Shown here piece after piece: positions 45,208-53,915 of a stretch of 64,000 nt of DNA. The stretch is from PALSA-1296 sp038210275 (GTDB taxonomy: Bacteria; Bacteroidota; Ignavibacteria; Palsa-1295). The translations under genes were made by a program, and so were the position numbers. Numbering within the stretch: the stretch's first letter is position 1; each line of letters starts with the position of its first letter. A model generated the notes under the pieces. That model did no database searches, was not told the DNA's origin, and was given only the letters and a program-made list of their open reading frames with translations. The DNA lies in NCBI GenBank assembly GCA_038210275.1, contig JBBQWV010000008.1, positions 71,697 to 135,696 on the forward strand, written 5' to 3'.

Positions 45208-46010
45208 TGTTCACCTCGTGTTAAAAATTCTCTGATGATCGGTTGCGGCGGATTTTCCAATAACTCTTTCGGACTTCCGTACCCGATCATTGTTTTTGTA
45301 TTTGCATCCAGAAAAACCGAATTATCGCCGATTGCAAATATACTCGGCAATTCATGCGTGACTACAACAATAGTTGTTCCCATACTTTCCTTGATCTCTA
45401 AAATGAGATCATCTAAATTGCGCGAGCTGATCGGATCCAAGCCTGCCGATGGTTCGTCAAAAAAAAGAATTTCCGGATCAAGCGCCATAGCCCGTGCAAG
45501 TCCGGCACGCTTTCGCATACCGCCGCTGATATCCGATGGATAAAATTCTTCGAAGCCGCTTAATCCGACCAGAGATAATTTTAGATACGCAATATCTTTG
45601 ATCTCTGATTTGGAAAGTCTGGTATATCGTTCAAGCACCGTCGCAATATTCTCCGAAAGCGTCATCGAACTCCATAATGCGCCGCTTTGATAGAGAATTC
45701 CAAAACGACGCATCATTTGCTGACGCTCTTTTTCTGTCGAACCCCAAAAATCCATTTTTTCATAAAAGATGCTTCCGGCAGCCGGTCGGATCAAGCCGAT
45801 GCAATGTCGCAATAATGTACTTTTGCCACAGCCGCTGGAACCCATCACAATGAACACTTCTCCGCGATAAATATCAAAGTTCAAATCGTGTTGGATCACG
45901 AGACCATCATACGCCATTGTCAGATCGCGCACTCGAATATGCACCTCACGCGATTCGCCTGGCGTATTTGCCGCAGAAGTTGTTTGCAATATCGTTGCCG
46001 CTTCGTTCAC
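45204..46010 (-). CDS. mlaF: MlaF-like ABC transporter ATPase
   Basis: A 268-aa ABC ATPase. Walker A GSSGCGKST at residues 57-65, Q-loop LYQSGALW, signature DISGGMRKRAGLARAMALDP, Walker B ILFFDEPSAGLDP, then the H-loop VVVTHEL. LYQSGALW and SGGMRKRAGLARA are typical of MlaF/TTG2A lipid transporters. GTG start at 46010 directly follows the permease stop; overlaps mlaD by 4 nt. Confidence 0.92.
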   Translation of the reverse strand: MNEAATILQTTSAANTPGESREVHIRVRDLTMAYDGLVIQHDLNFDIYRGEVFIVMGSSGCGKSTLLRHCIGLIRPAAGSIFYEKMDFWGSTEKERQQMMRRFGILYQSGALWSSMTLSENIATVLERYTRLSKSEIKDIAYLKLSLVGLSGFEEFYPSDISGGMRKRAGLARAMALDPEILFFDEPSAGLDPISSRNLDDLILEIKESMGTTIVVVTHELPSIFAIGDNSVFLDANTKTMIGYGSPKELLENPPQPIIREFLTRGEQ

Positions 46011-47225
46011 TTAAACTCCGAGTACGTTATAAATATATGTTGTTACCGCCGCAGCCATTACGACAGTGATTATTCCTACCACAACCGCAGATGTGGTTGC
46101 CACGCCTACTGACTGAGCGCTTTTACCGCAATGAATTCCGTGCAGACAGCCTGCATACGCAATCAGAATTCCATAAATAAAACTTTTAATGAGTCCGAGT
46201 CCGAATTGCATCGGTGTTAGTATCATTTTCGCTTCCGTAACAAATTGCAGGAAGCTAATGCCGAGCATGAGCTGCGCGATAATTGCGCCGCCTAAGATGC
46301 CCATAAATATAGCATAAAGCGAAAGCAGTGGTGTCATCACTGCCAACGAAAAAATTCTGGGCAGCACAAGAAAATCCATCGGTGATATACCTGTTGTCTT
46401 TAGTGCATCTACTTCTTCATTCACCGTCATTGTTCCGATCTGCGCGGCAAATGCAGCGCCGCAGCGCCCTGCAAGAATAATCGCTGTCATCATCGGTCCC
46501 ATCTCGCGCGCCATTGCAATCCCGACAAGATCGGCAACATATATTTCCGCGCCAAACATTTTTAGTTGCGCTGCGCCGATGAAGGCAAGAATAATTCCGA
46601 AAAGAAAACTGATCAGCGTAACGATGGGCACGGAGTTCGCGCTGCAATCACGAAGAATTTGCAGCAGATCAACCATGCGGAAATGCGCTTTGCCGCGAAA
46701 GAATCTCCCGAAGCTCTTCATGAGTTCGCCGATGAACTCCAGCGTATCTTCGAAGGTATGCGTCCATCGCAAAGAAGAAAAACCTAAAGCAAGAAGAATG
46801 GAAGAATGCTTTTTATAAACAGGCATTTCAGCATCCGTTTTGCCGGCACTGCCTGATAATGCAAGAAGTTTTTGAATGCCAAGAGGAAGCTGCGAAATAT
46901 CGATCGCAATATTTTTTTCATGCGCTTCATCTCTTGTTCTTTTTAAGAAAGAGACGAGACTGGAATCCCAGAATGCTAATCCATCTTGAGAAAATGTGAT
47001 GCTTCGCACATCGCCGATCGGATGCTTCGGATCAAAGAGTGTTGCCGGATGCCCGGAGCCGCTGCCCATACGCCACTCGCCGCCCAGAGAAACGGTCACA
47101 GCATCGCCATCACCTGATGACGGTGAAATTTTGAACAGTGTTTCCTGCTCCGAACGATGAAAATGAAAATGCTGCAATGTCTGGTTCTGTGAATTCTGGT
47201 TTAACCGACTGCCAGGGAATAGCAA
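46011..47225 (-). CDS. mlaE: STAS-domain / MlaE permease fusion
   Basis: A 404-aa membrane protein. About residues 36-140 resemble a STAS domain (VTVSLGGEWRMG, LAFWDSSLVSFLKRTRDEA), the MlaB role. About 150-404 is the MlaE/PermE permease: SFGRFFRGKAHFRM, IAMAREMGPMMTAIILAGRCGAAFAAQIGTMTVNEEVDAL and late hydrophobic segments to the C-terminus. Together with the ATPase, MCE protein and lipoprotein it makes a lipid ABC exporter/importer. Start is TTG at 47225, 5 nt after a TATATTTG box on the minus strand. Confidence 0.88.
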   Translation of the reverse strand: MLFPGSRLNQNSQNQTLQHFHFHRSEQETLFKISPSSGDGDAVTVSLGGEWRMGSGSGHPATLFDPKHPIGDVRSITFSQDGLAFWDSSLVSFLKRTRDEAHEKNIAIDISQLPLGIQKLLALSGSAGKTDAEMPVYKKHSSILLALGFSSLRWTHTFEDTLEFIGELMKSFGRFFRGKAHFRMVDLLQILRDCSANSVPIVTLISFLFGIILAFIGAAQLKMFGAEIYVADLVGIAMAREMGPMMTAIILAGRCGAAFAAQIGTMTVNEEVDALKTTGISPMDFLVLPRIFSLAVMTPLLSLYAIFMGILGGAIIAQLMLGISFLQFVTEAKMILTPMQFGLGLIKSFIYGILIAYAGCLHGIHCGKSAQSVGVATTSAVVVGIITVVMAAAVTTYIYNVLGV

Positions 47226-47230
47226 TCAGG

Positions 47231-47238
47231 CAAATATA
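47231..47238 (-). promoter_or_regulatory. Promoter -7 box TATATTTG of the Mla operon
   Basis: CAAATATA on the plus strand reads TATATTTG on the minus strand, 5 nt before the TTG start at 47225: a leaderless or nearly leaderless arrangement. A clear -33 TTG was not found at the expected distance. Confidence 0.5.
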
Positions 47239-47285
47239 ACAAGACTTCGGAGAGATAGTTTAGCCCTAAAGCTGATGTTTTCTCC

Positions 47286-47311
47286 AGTGGGACGGACTCT
47301 TAGTCCGTCCG
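47286..47311 (+). repeat. Single copy of the GTGGGACGGACT/TAGTCCGTCC repeat
   Basis: One copy of the palindromic word AGTGGGACGGACTCTTAGTCCGTCCG, related to the arms at 30614-30670. Lies between the secreted-protein gene and the Mla promoter. Confidence 0.6.
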
Positions 47312-47325
47312 TCTTGGATACTAAT

Positions 47326-48255
47326 TCAATACACTTCAAAATGCGCACTCAAATTCCCAAGCCGCGCAAAATAATGCCCGCTCCCAAATCGCGATGATGG
47401 CAAGCTATACTGCGTTATCTCCGAAGGAATTTCCTCCCTTGCCGCTTCTCTTCCAAGGATGTCGTAGATGAAGAGAGTTTGAGGATGACTCGATGAGGGG
47501 AGGGTGAAATTTATTTGGTGGTCGGGTATGGAAGTTGAGACAGAGAAGCTTTGGTTCTTTATAATAGATTGTACTGAGTTGACAAGATCAGGACTAACAA
47601 ATGTAATCGAACAATTGTAAGATGTCGTATCTGGAAGAAGATGATCAAAACCGTATCCTTTATGCCATTGGCCATGATGCGGTCCAGGATCATTTTTACA
47701 AAAATCCCACCATGAATGAGAATAAGCAACTCCTATTATACTTTTCATGAAGATACCGCCGTTGCTGCTTGCTGATAGAATACTATCTCCAACTGAAAAA
47801 TCTAAGGAAGAAATGTTTATTGAATTACTCACACATCCATAAAAATTCTGATAATCCGCACCTGTATAGCTCATAAAAAAATCGTGTATCTTGCCGTTAA
47901 GACTATCCAATGAAAAAGTAATCTTGTTTGTTGCATTGCAGTAATTAGATTGCCCAGGACTATAGGAATATTCTATAGAAATAGTGTTATCTATTCGCGA
48001 ATAATTTGTGATAGAATATCCGTAACCTCCTGAATAATCTAACCACCTGAGACCACCATCATTATCAGACACTGTGTCCCTTGTGCCTTCATTTGGACAA
48101 TCACTATATTGATAGTAGGTCTCCGCAAAAGGAACTGCAAAAGTTATCTTTTTTGGGAGCCATTTTACTTGGGCAAAACCATCATTTGTTCCGGGCATAA
48201 AAAAACTAATTAAAGCCAGGACTAATAACACAAGGGTATTATGTATCTCTTTCAT
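47326..48255 (-). CDS. Secreted hypothetical protein with probable T9SS sorting tail
   Basis: A 309-aa protein with a signal peptide (LVLLVLALISFFMPGTNDGFAQ). The mature part is Ser/Tyr/Asn-rich beta structure with several Cys, unknown family. The C-terminal about 70 residues (PQTLFIYDILGREAAREEI, then YFARLGNLSAHFEVY) resemble a shortened type A sorting domain. ATG at 48255, 4 nt after a TATATTTG box with TTTG 20 nt upstream. Confidence 0.7.
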   Translation of the reverse strand: MKEIHNTLVLLVLALISFFMPGTNDGFAQVKWLPKKITFAVPFAETYYQYSDCPNEGTRDTVSDNDGGLRWLDYSGGYGYSITNYSRIDNTISIEYSYSPGQSNYCNATNKITFSLDSLNGKIHDFFMSYTGADYQNFYGCVSNSINISSLDFSVGDSILSASSNGGIFMKSIIGVAYSHSWWDFCKNDPGPHHGQWHKGYGFDHLLPDTTSYNCSITFVSPDLVNSVQSIIKNQSFSVSTSIPDHQINFTLPSSSHPQTLFIYDILGREAAREEIPSEITQYSLPSSRFGSGHYFARLGNLSAHFEVY

Positions 48256-48259
48256 CCAA

Positions 48260-48291
48260 CAAATATACGCAATTCCGCACCATTTTCCAAA
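48260..48291 (-). promoter_or_regulatory. Promoter TTTG-N20-TATATTTG (minus strand), near-leaderless gene
   Basis: On the minus strand TTTG (48288-48291) and TATATTTG (48260-48267) are 20 nt apart; the ATG at 48255 follows the box by 4 nt. This is the closest two-element match in the window. Confidence 0.65.
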
Positions 48292-48445
48292 TAATTCATA
48301 GGGCAGAATTTTATGACCTGAAACCTAATGCGCAACAATCCGTGAGAAGATTCCTCAGTCGTCGCTTCGCAACTCCTTCGGAATGAGATGCTAACTGAAT
48401 ATGCCATTCGGGATTTTTTCCATTTTATCTTTTGTCTTTAATAGC

Positions 48446-49708
48446 ATGAAGAAGATCTCAATTTTACTTAGCTTATTCCTTATCCTCGCATCCTCAGCTT
48501 TTGCCCAATCTAAACTCCTTATCCCAATGGATTTAGAGCAGAACGATCATTTGAAGGCGTATGGTATTACCTATTGGGCGCTGACCAAGGGCATTAATGT
48601 TGACTGGCTTTTAAACTATCGCGGCGGCAGTTTCATGGCGGATTACGACGACCTCCTCGCTGCTGAATGCCGCATACGCGGAGTGCGTTTCGAGAAGCTC
48701 GATGGTGCAAGTGCACAATCAATTTATGCACTTGTTCAATCCGAAGCAAAGAATATGGATGCGGTGAAACTTGAAAAAGCTCCGAAGATCGCCGTCTATG
48801 TGCCGCCCGGATTCCAGCCCTGGGATGATGCTGTGACGCTTGCACTTGATTATGCGGAAGTGCCCTACGAAAAAATTTGGGATGAAGAAGTTCTCTCCGG
48901 TAAACTTGCTAAATACGATTGGCTGCATTTGCATCATGAAGATTTCACCGGGCAGTACGGAAAATTTTATGGCAGCGCAAGGTTCGATCCGTGGTATCAG
49001 GCGCAAGTCCGTTTGCTTGAAGGAGAGGCAAGGAAACTTGGATTTACAAAAGTCAGCGAGTTAAAAAAAGCTGTTGCGCGAAAAATAAAAGATTACGTTG
49101 CTAATGGCGGATTCATGTTCGCTATGTGTTCGGCAACCGATAGTTATGATATTGCGCTCTCTGCCGAGAATACCGATATTTGCGATGCTGTTTTCGATGG
49201 CGATCCGATGGACCCGGATTTTGCTTCGAAGCTTGATTTCAAAAAAACATTTGCCTTCGAGAATTTCAGACTCGAAACTTCTCCGATGGTTTATGAATAT
49301 TCGGATATTGACATACAGCCAAATGAGATCGGCACCGAAGAGAATGATTACTTTACGCTTTTTGATTTCAGCGCAAAGTTTGATCCTGTGCCATCCATGC
49401 TGACGCAAGATCACGTCAATGTTATCAAAGGCTTCATGGGGCAAACAACGATGTTCCACAAACGCTTCGTCAAAAAGAATACGACGATCCTTGCAGAGAA
49501 TAACGGCACGGATTTTGTCCGCTATCTCTACTCCAATTACGGCAGAGGCTTTTTTGCATTTTATGGCGGACACGATCCCGAAGATTACCAACATAAAGTA
49601 GGCGACCCCGCCACCGATCTTCGCCTCCACAAACAAAGCCCCGGCTACCGACTGATCCTCAATAACGTGCTCTTCCCGGCAGCAAAGAAGAAGAAGCTGA
49701 AGACGTAA
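48446..49708 (+). CDS. Secreted conserved protein, glutamine-amidotransferase-like (often misnamed asparagine synthetase B)
   Basis: About 420 aa with a signal peptide (ISILLSLFLILASSAFAQ). After export it opens with LLIPMDLEQNDHLKAYGITYWALTKG and WLLNYRGGSF, a family common in Bacteroidota and Chlorobiota. A class I GATase-like Rossmann region with Cys in MFAMCSATDSYD and a later HHEDFTG region suggests a hydrolase or binding fold. No ammonia-transfer partner is nearby, so a synthetase role is doubtful. ATG at 48446 is preferred over a longer frame from 48401; a TATCTTTTG-like box precedes it. Confidence 0.7.
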   Translation: MKKISILLSLFLILASSAFAQSKLLIPMDLEQNDHLKAYGITYWALTKGINVDWLLNYRGGSFMADYDDLLAAECRIRGVRFEKLDGASAQSIYALVQSEAKNMDAVKLEKAPKIAVYVPPGFQPWDDAVTLALDYAEVPYEKIWDEEVLSGKLAKYDWLHLHHEDFTGQYGKFYGSARFDPWYQAQVRLLEGEARKLGFTKVSELKKAVARKIKDYVANGGFMFAMCSATDSYDIALSAENTDICDAVFDGDPMDPDFASKLDFKKTFAFENFRLETSPMVYEYSDIDIQPNEIGTEENDYFTLFDFSAKFDPVPSMLTQDHVNVIKGFMGQTTMFHKRFVKKNTTILAENNGTDFVRYLYSNYGRGFFAFYGGHDPEDYQHKVGDPATDLRLHKQSPGYRLILNNVLFPAAKKKKLKT

Positions 49709-49744
49709 TTGGAAAGGCTGAAGGCTGAAGGATGAAAAATCCAG

Positions 49745-49785
49745 TGTCATTGCTTCGTCGACCTAAAGCTCTTCTCGTAATGACA
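49745..49785. terminator. Hairpin between convergent genes (TGTCATT repeat family)
   Basis: Arms TGTCATTGC and the complementary CTCGTAATGACA pair imperfectly around GACCTAAAGCTCTT. It separates the convergent genes ending at 49708 and 49793; no T-run, so both structural repeat and terminator roles are possible. Confidence 0.5.
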
Positions 49786-49792
49786 GTCTGAG

Positions 49793-52700
49793 TTACTTCT
49801 CTTTTACAAACGTCGTCACAAGATGCGACGCCCCTGCATTGATCTTCACATAATATGCAGCAGAAGGGAGATTGCTAATATCTACTGAAATTCCGCTTCT
49901 GCCTTGGGGATGCACGTTATGCGAACGAAGAACTATATTACCTTTTGCATCGGAGATCGTGATGTTGCAATCCTCTGCTTTTATCGTATTAATATCAAGC
50001 GTGATTTCTCCGCGTGCCGGATTGGGATAAACACCAAGTAATCTGGCAGCAAGATCGTCATTCATTGCACTCTGAATAGTACGTTCGCCGCATGCAAAAT
50101 TATAGAGAACTGAATCACTTGGCTTATCGGTAGAAAGCGCTATGCAATTCTCGTAGTCGGCATTGTAACTATTAAATCGAACGCCGGAAAGAGAGAATGT
50201 GCTGATGCTATCTTTTGTAAGATACACTTTATAGGAAAGTTCTGCCAACACTCCTTTCGGCGCCACGACAGGATTTCCGGTAAATGTAAGTGTATTGCCT
50301 ATAATAGAAATGGAACTTGTGCTCTTGGCAAAAAGATATGTGAGCATATCAGGATTGGTTGCCGAAAATGTTGCTTCCAAAGTTGTAAGATCACTCGGCA
50401 AACTATCTGCTATGATTCTCACTTTTGCAGTATCGCCAGCATGATGTCCGTCACTGGCCACTTCGAAGCGTAAGGGATATTTTTTCGGATATGAATATTC
50501 TCGTGTCAAAACAATGGGCGTAATCACCGTATCACCTGTACAGGAGACATTGAGTTTTGCGGACGAACGAGGTTTGCCTCCTGCTGTATCGAGTGTTGTT
50601 GCAACTTGTAATATAATTTTTTCTCCCGGTTGAACAATGATCGGGAATGTCTTTTCCCCAATCAAAAATCCGGCATCAGATAATGCCGCGCTTTCGATCG
50701 TCAATGTATCGCATCCTTGATTGGTAAAGATGACCACAGAATCGGGTGCCCCACAAAGTGTCGTTGTTCCAAAATCTATTGCAGATAAAGATTGATTCAA
50801 CCGGCGTTTGCCAGGCGTGACCATTCCCGATATTGCAAGCATCGTATCGCGAGATATTCCGAACCGAGAACGATAGCGAAGCCGGTATGAGCCGAGACAT
50901 TGTCCATGTTTCTGCGGCAGAAAATAGACATGAATATGAATACTATCTCCAGGCAATAATGCTTTCTCAGATCCTGCGGAAGAAATAAAATCAGCATCGC
51001 CGCTTTCTCCTAACGGAGTAACAAAAAGCGTATCACACCCTAAGTTCGTGTAGTTGATCTCTGCAGAATCATTCGAGCAGAAAGAGACAGGATTAAACGA
51101 AAAATCCGAAGCCGAGAGCGAGAGAAGACTTGACCCTTCAACTCCGACTCCATGCAGGGAAAGATCGAAAGAGTCTTTCACTCCGGAGCGTTCAGTAAGG
51201 AAATGCGGTTGTATCACATAAGGTCCAACGCCCGGTGAATTAAAATGGAAACGGAGGAAGACCGAACTATTCGGCGGCAGAATAATAGGATACTGAAGCG
51301 GATCAATAGTAAAACCTTGACCAAGCGCTACGGGACCCGATAGTATTCGCAGCGTATCACAGCCGGGATTCGTCAGGATAATAGTCGTATCCCGTAATGG
51401 ATCGCACGTTGTAACGTTTCCAAAATCAACAAGTGCATTCTGCACTAAAGCTCCTGCTACTGAAGAGTTGATCTTTCCATTAATGAGCAGAGAAAGATTT
51501 TGCACAATGCCTTCACGCGAAGTGACAAACTTCGCGCTGCCTTTATAATTACCAACTCCTGATCGAAGGCAATGGAATGTAAGAGTCAACGAACTATCCG
51601 GGGGAAGAATGATTGGGTATTTGATCGGATCCATTCCAAAATCTCCGCCGAGAGATCCCGGTCCTGAAAGAATTTTCAGAGTATCACACGAGCGATTTCT
51701 GATCGTGACGGTAGTATCGCCGAATGGATAACAAGCTGAGACAGTACCAAAACCAATAACAGTGTCGGCTACGAGCGGTCCGGCTTTCGAACGATTGCTT
51801 GATCCTTTTAAGAATACATCGAGATTTGCAGGTGAATATCCCTGCCAATCCACGACAAAAGTAGCGACGGAGCTAAACGTACCGACGACAGAAGGATGGA
51901 AATGAAAATGGATTGTCACCGACCCCCCTGGGGGTATCAGGATCGGAAAGTTTAAAGGATCACGGCTGAAATTTGCGCCGAGATTAACGGTAGCCGAGGT
52001 GACTCGCATCGTATCGCAGCCGAGATTGGTGATCGTCACATCCGAGTCACGATAAGGACTGCAAGCAGAAACAGTATCAAGATTAAGAAACGAATTAAAT
52101 GCCGCACCAGAAAAACCCGTTGTCGTCCCTCTTCCATTTATAGATATGCTATGACTAACCTGAATACCTTTCCAATCGGCAGTGATCACATCTGAAGCAT
52201 TAAAAAATCCCGGTGCAAACGGATGAAAGTGGTATCTGATCCTTAACGTACTATCAGGTGCGAGGATGACCGGCAATTTTATTGTATCAACGCTGAATGC
52301 ATTACCAAGAGCATACAACACATTTGAAATACGGATCGAATCGCAACCCGTATTTTTTACGAGTATAGTCGTATCGCGATTTCCGCCGCATGGTGAAATC
52401 GTATCGAATACTACGACCGGTGGAATAAAAACAAATTGAATAGGCGCGGGATTAATAGTGATCCGAATGACAAACGATGTATCCCGGGGCGGTCCGCCTG
52501 CTCCCTGCCAAAGAATGTGAATGGTATCGACGAACGATCCGGTCTGTTTTTTCGAATCAAATATGATCTTTATTGAATCGCGATTCCCGTTGTTGATAAT
52601 ATTCGGCAATGTTTTTGTCGGATTCAACGTGAAGAGTGCGGAATCAGGACCGGCTATAGATGCTTTAATAATATAGTACGACTTGCAATGACTGGCAAGC

Positions 52701-53797
52701 GTAGTTATGAGCATCGTATCGCGAGTGCAGGAGTTAAACACTTGGGGTAGGGGAGGAGAAAAGATCGGCGCTTCGGGCGAGATCGGAAGACCTCCGCTAT
52801 TATCAGTGCGCCAAACATTACCATTCTGATCAACACCAACAAGAATATTTCCTGTGAGTGCGACAAGCCATCTTGTATCGGCGGAGTTACCCGGTCCGTT
52901 GATCGAATCCCACGTTGCTCCGTAATCGATCGTTCTGTAAATGCCGTTCGATACAGTCTGGAAAAAAGCTGCTTCGGGAACAACAGCCATAGCGCCGTTA
53001 AAATATGCCCATGGGCGTTGAAGCTTTGAAACCCAAGTGTTCCCTCTATCGGTAGTCACAAAAACTTCTGACCAATTTTGATTACGTCTGAAATAATCTT
53101 CGTTGGCAAGATAGAGTGTATTCGAATCACAGGGATCCCACATGAATGTATAGGAGTCGGCGATAGAAAAACTTTGTGGAAGAGCTGCCCATGTCTGCCC
53201 GTCATTCTTTGAAATAATAATATGATCGGCTTCGAAGATCGCCATCGTTCCTGCTCCACGGTAGGCAGCAATATTCGGTGTGGATCCTGCATACGTTTTT
53301 GCCCATGATGCACCGCCATTGATTGAAGTGTAAGCGCCTTCTCTTGCAAGACTGACGATGGTACTTGCTGTTCCTGCGAATGCCGAATAGCGGCTTCCGG
53401 TCGTACCCGGAGCGACTTGCGAATTCCAAGATGCGCCGCCATTGACTGTGATGTACAAATAATTATTAGTGCGAACCAGACCGTTGAGAGCGTCGAAAAA
53501 ATCTATATTCTGCACTGTTTCCCCCACGCCTAGGAACGAAGGGAGACTTACTGTCCAAGTCTTTCCTGTATCGAGCGAATACGACACCGATTTATATCCA
53601 CCCCACAATACTCCTTTTTTGAAATGCAGCATACCGCCGCTTGCACCAATGTTTGGGAAAACGCCCGGAGCTTGATCAGACCATTGAGAATAGGAATCGG
53701 AGAAGCCGAGGAATAACACTACGGCAACTACTGCTGCGCAGGAATAGAGAACGGAAAATTTCCTGAGAATCCTTTTCCAGGCGAATTTCATGTTCAT
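49793..53797 (-). CDS. Giant secreted propeller/anchor-repeat protein with sorting tail
   Basis: A 1334-aa protein with a signal peptide (CAAVVAVVLFLGFSDSYSQ). Residues about 40-350 are YCF48/BNR-like blades (GGASWNSQVAPG, SKNDGQTWAAL, TTDRGNTWVSKL). About 350-1130 hold an Ig-like segment and six tandem repeats of roughly 95 aa, each with a Cys near its start and a second in a GCDTL/GCDS motif about 18 residues on (FGTVSACYPFGDTT ... SCDTLKILSGP). A cohesin-like domain and a type A T9SS tail follow (VYPNPARGEITLDI, ending TFVKEK). Likely a long fibrous surface protein. ATG codons at 53797 and 53791 are both possible. Confidence 0.8.
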   Translation of the reverse strand: MNMKFAWKRILRKFSVLYSCAAVVAVVLFLGFSDSYSQWSDQAPGVFPNIGASGGMLHFKKGVLWGGYKSVSYSLDTGKTWTVSLPSFLGVGETVQNIDFFDALNGLVRTNNYLYITVNGGASWNSQVAPGTTGSRYSAFAGTASTIVSLAREGAYTSINGGASWAKTYAGSTPNIAAYRGAGTMAIFEADHIIISKNDGQTWAALPQSFSIADSYTFMWDPCDSNTLYLANEDYFRRNQNWSEVFVTTDRGNTWVSKLQRPWAYFNGAMAVVPEAAFFQTVSNGIYRTIDYGATWDSINGPGNSADTRWLVALTGNILVGVDQNGNVWRTDNSGGLPISPEAPIFSPPLPQVFNSCTRDTMLITTLASHCKSYYIIKASIAGPDSALFTLNPTKTLPNIINNGNRDSIKIIFDSKKQTGSFVDTIHILWQGAGGPPRDTSFVIRITINPAPIQFVFIPPVVVFDTISPCGGNRDTTILVKNTGCDSIRISNVLYALGNAFSVDTIKLPVILAPDSTLRIRYHFHPFAPGFFNASDVITADWKGIQVSHSISINGRGTTTGFSGAAFNSFLNLDTVSACSPYRDSDVTITNLGCDTMRVTSATVNLGANFSRDPLNFPILIPPGGSVTIHFHFHPSVVGTFSSVATFVVDWQGYSPANLDVFLKGSSNRSKAGPLVADTVIGFGTVSACYPFGDTTVTIRNRSCDTLKILSGPGSLGGDFGMDPIKYPIILPPDSSLTLTFHCLRSGVGNYKGSAKFVTSREGIVQNLSLLINGKINSSVAGALVQNALVDFGNVTTCDPLRDTTIILTNPGCDTLRILSGPVALGQGFTIDPLQYPIILPPNSSVFLRFHFNSPGVGPYVIQPHFLTERSGVKDSFDLSLHGVGVEGSSLLSLSASDFSFNPVSFCSNDSAEINYTNLGCDTLFVTPLGESGDADFISSAGSEKALLPGDSIHIHVYFLPQKHGQCLGSYRLRYRSRFGISRDTMLAISGMVTPGKRRLNQSLSAIDFGTTTLCGAPDSVVIFTNQGCDTLTIESAALSDAGFLIGEKTFPIIVQPGEKIILQVATTLDTAGGKPRSSAKLNVSCTGDTVITPIVLTREYSYPKKYPLRFEVASDGHHAGDTAKVRIIADSLPSDLTTLEATFSATNPDMLTYLFAKSTSSISIIGNTLTFTGNPVVAPKGVLAELSYKVYLTKDSISTFSLSGVRFNSYNADYENCIALSTDKPSDSVLYNFACGERTIQSAMNDDLAARLLGVYPNPARGEITLDINTIKAEDCNITISDAKGNIVLRSHNVHPQGRSGISVDISNLPSAAYYVKINAGASHLVTTFVKEK

Positions 53798-53915
53798 AGT
53801 GATGGGGAATACGCGATACAGTCACACAACTACTCATAGGAAAGGCGGTTTTAGGGGGAATAGTTCTGCCGAGTTTACATCACGTCTGTGTTGTATTTTC
53901 AAAAAAAAGGCTAGC

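Noticed and set aside
49061..49750. 229-aa minus-strand ORF opposite the secreted GATase-like gene
   Set aside because: The plus-strand gene has a signal peptide and family match; the reverse frame has unusual composition and no start context.
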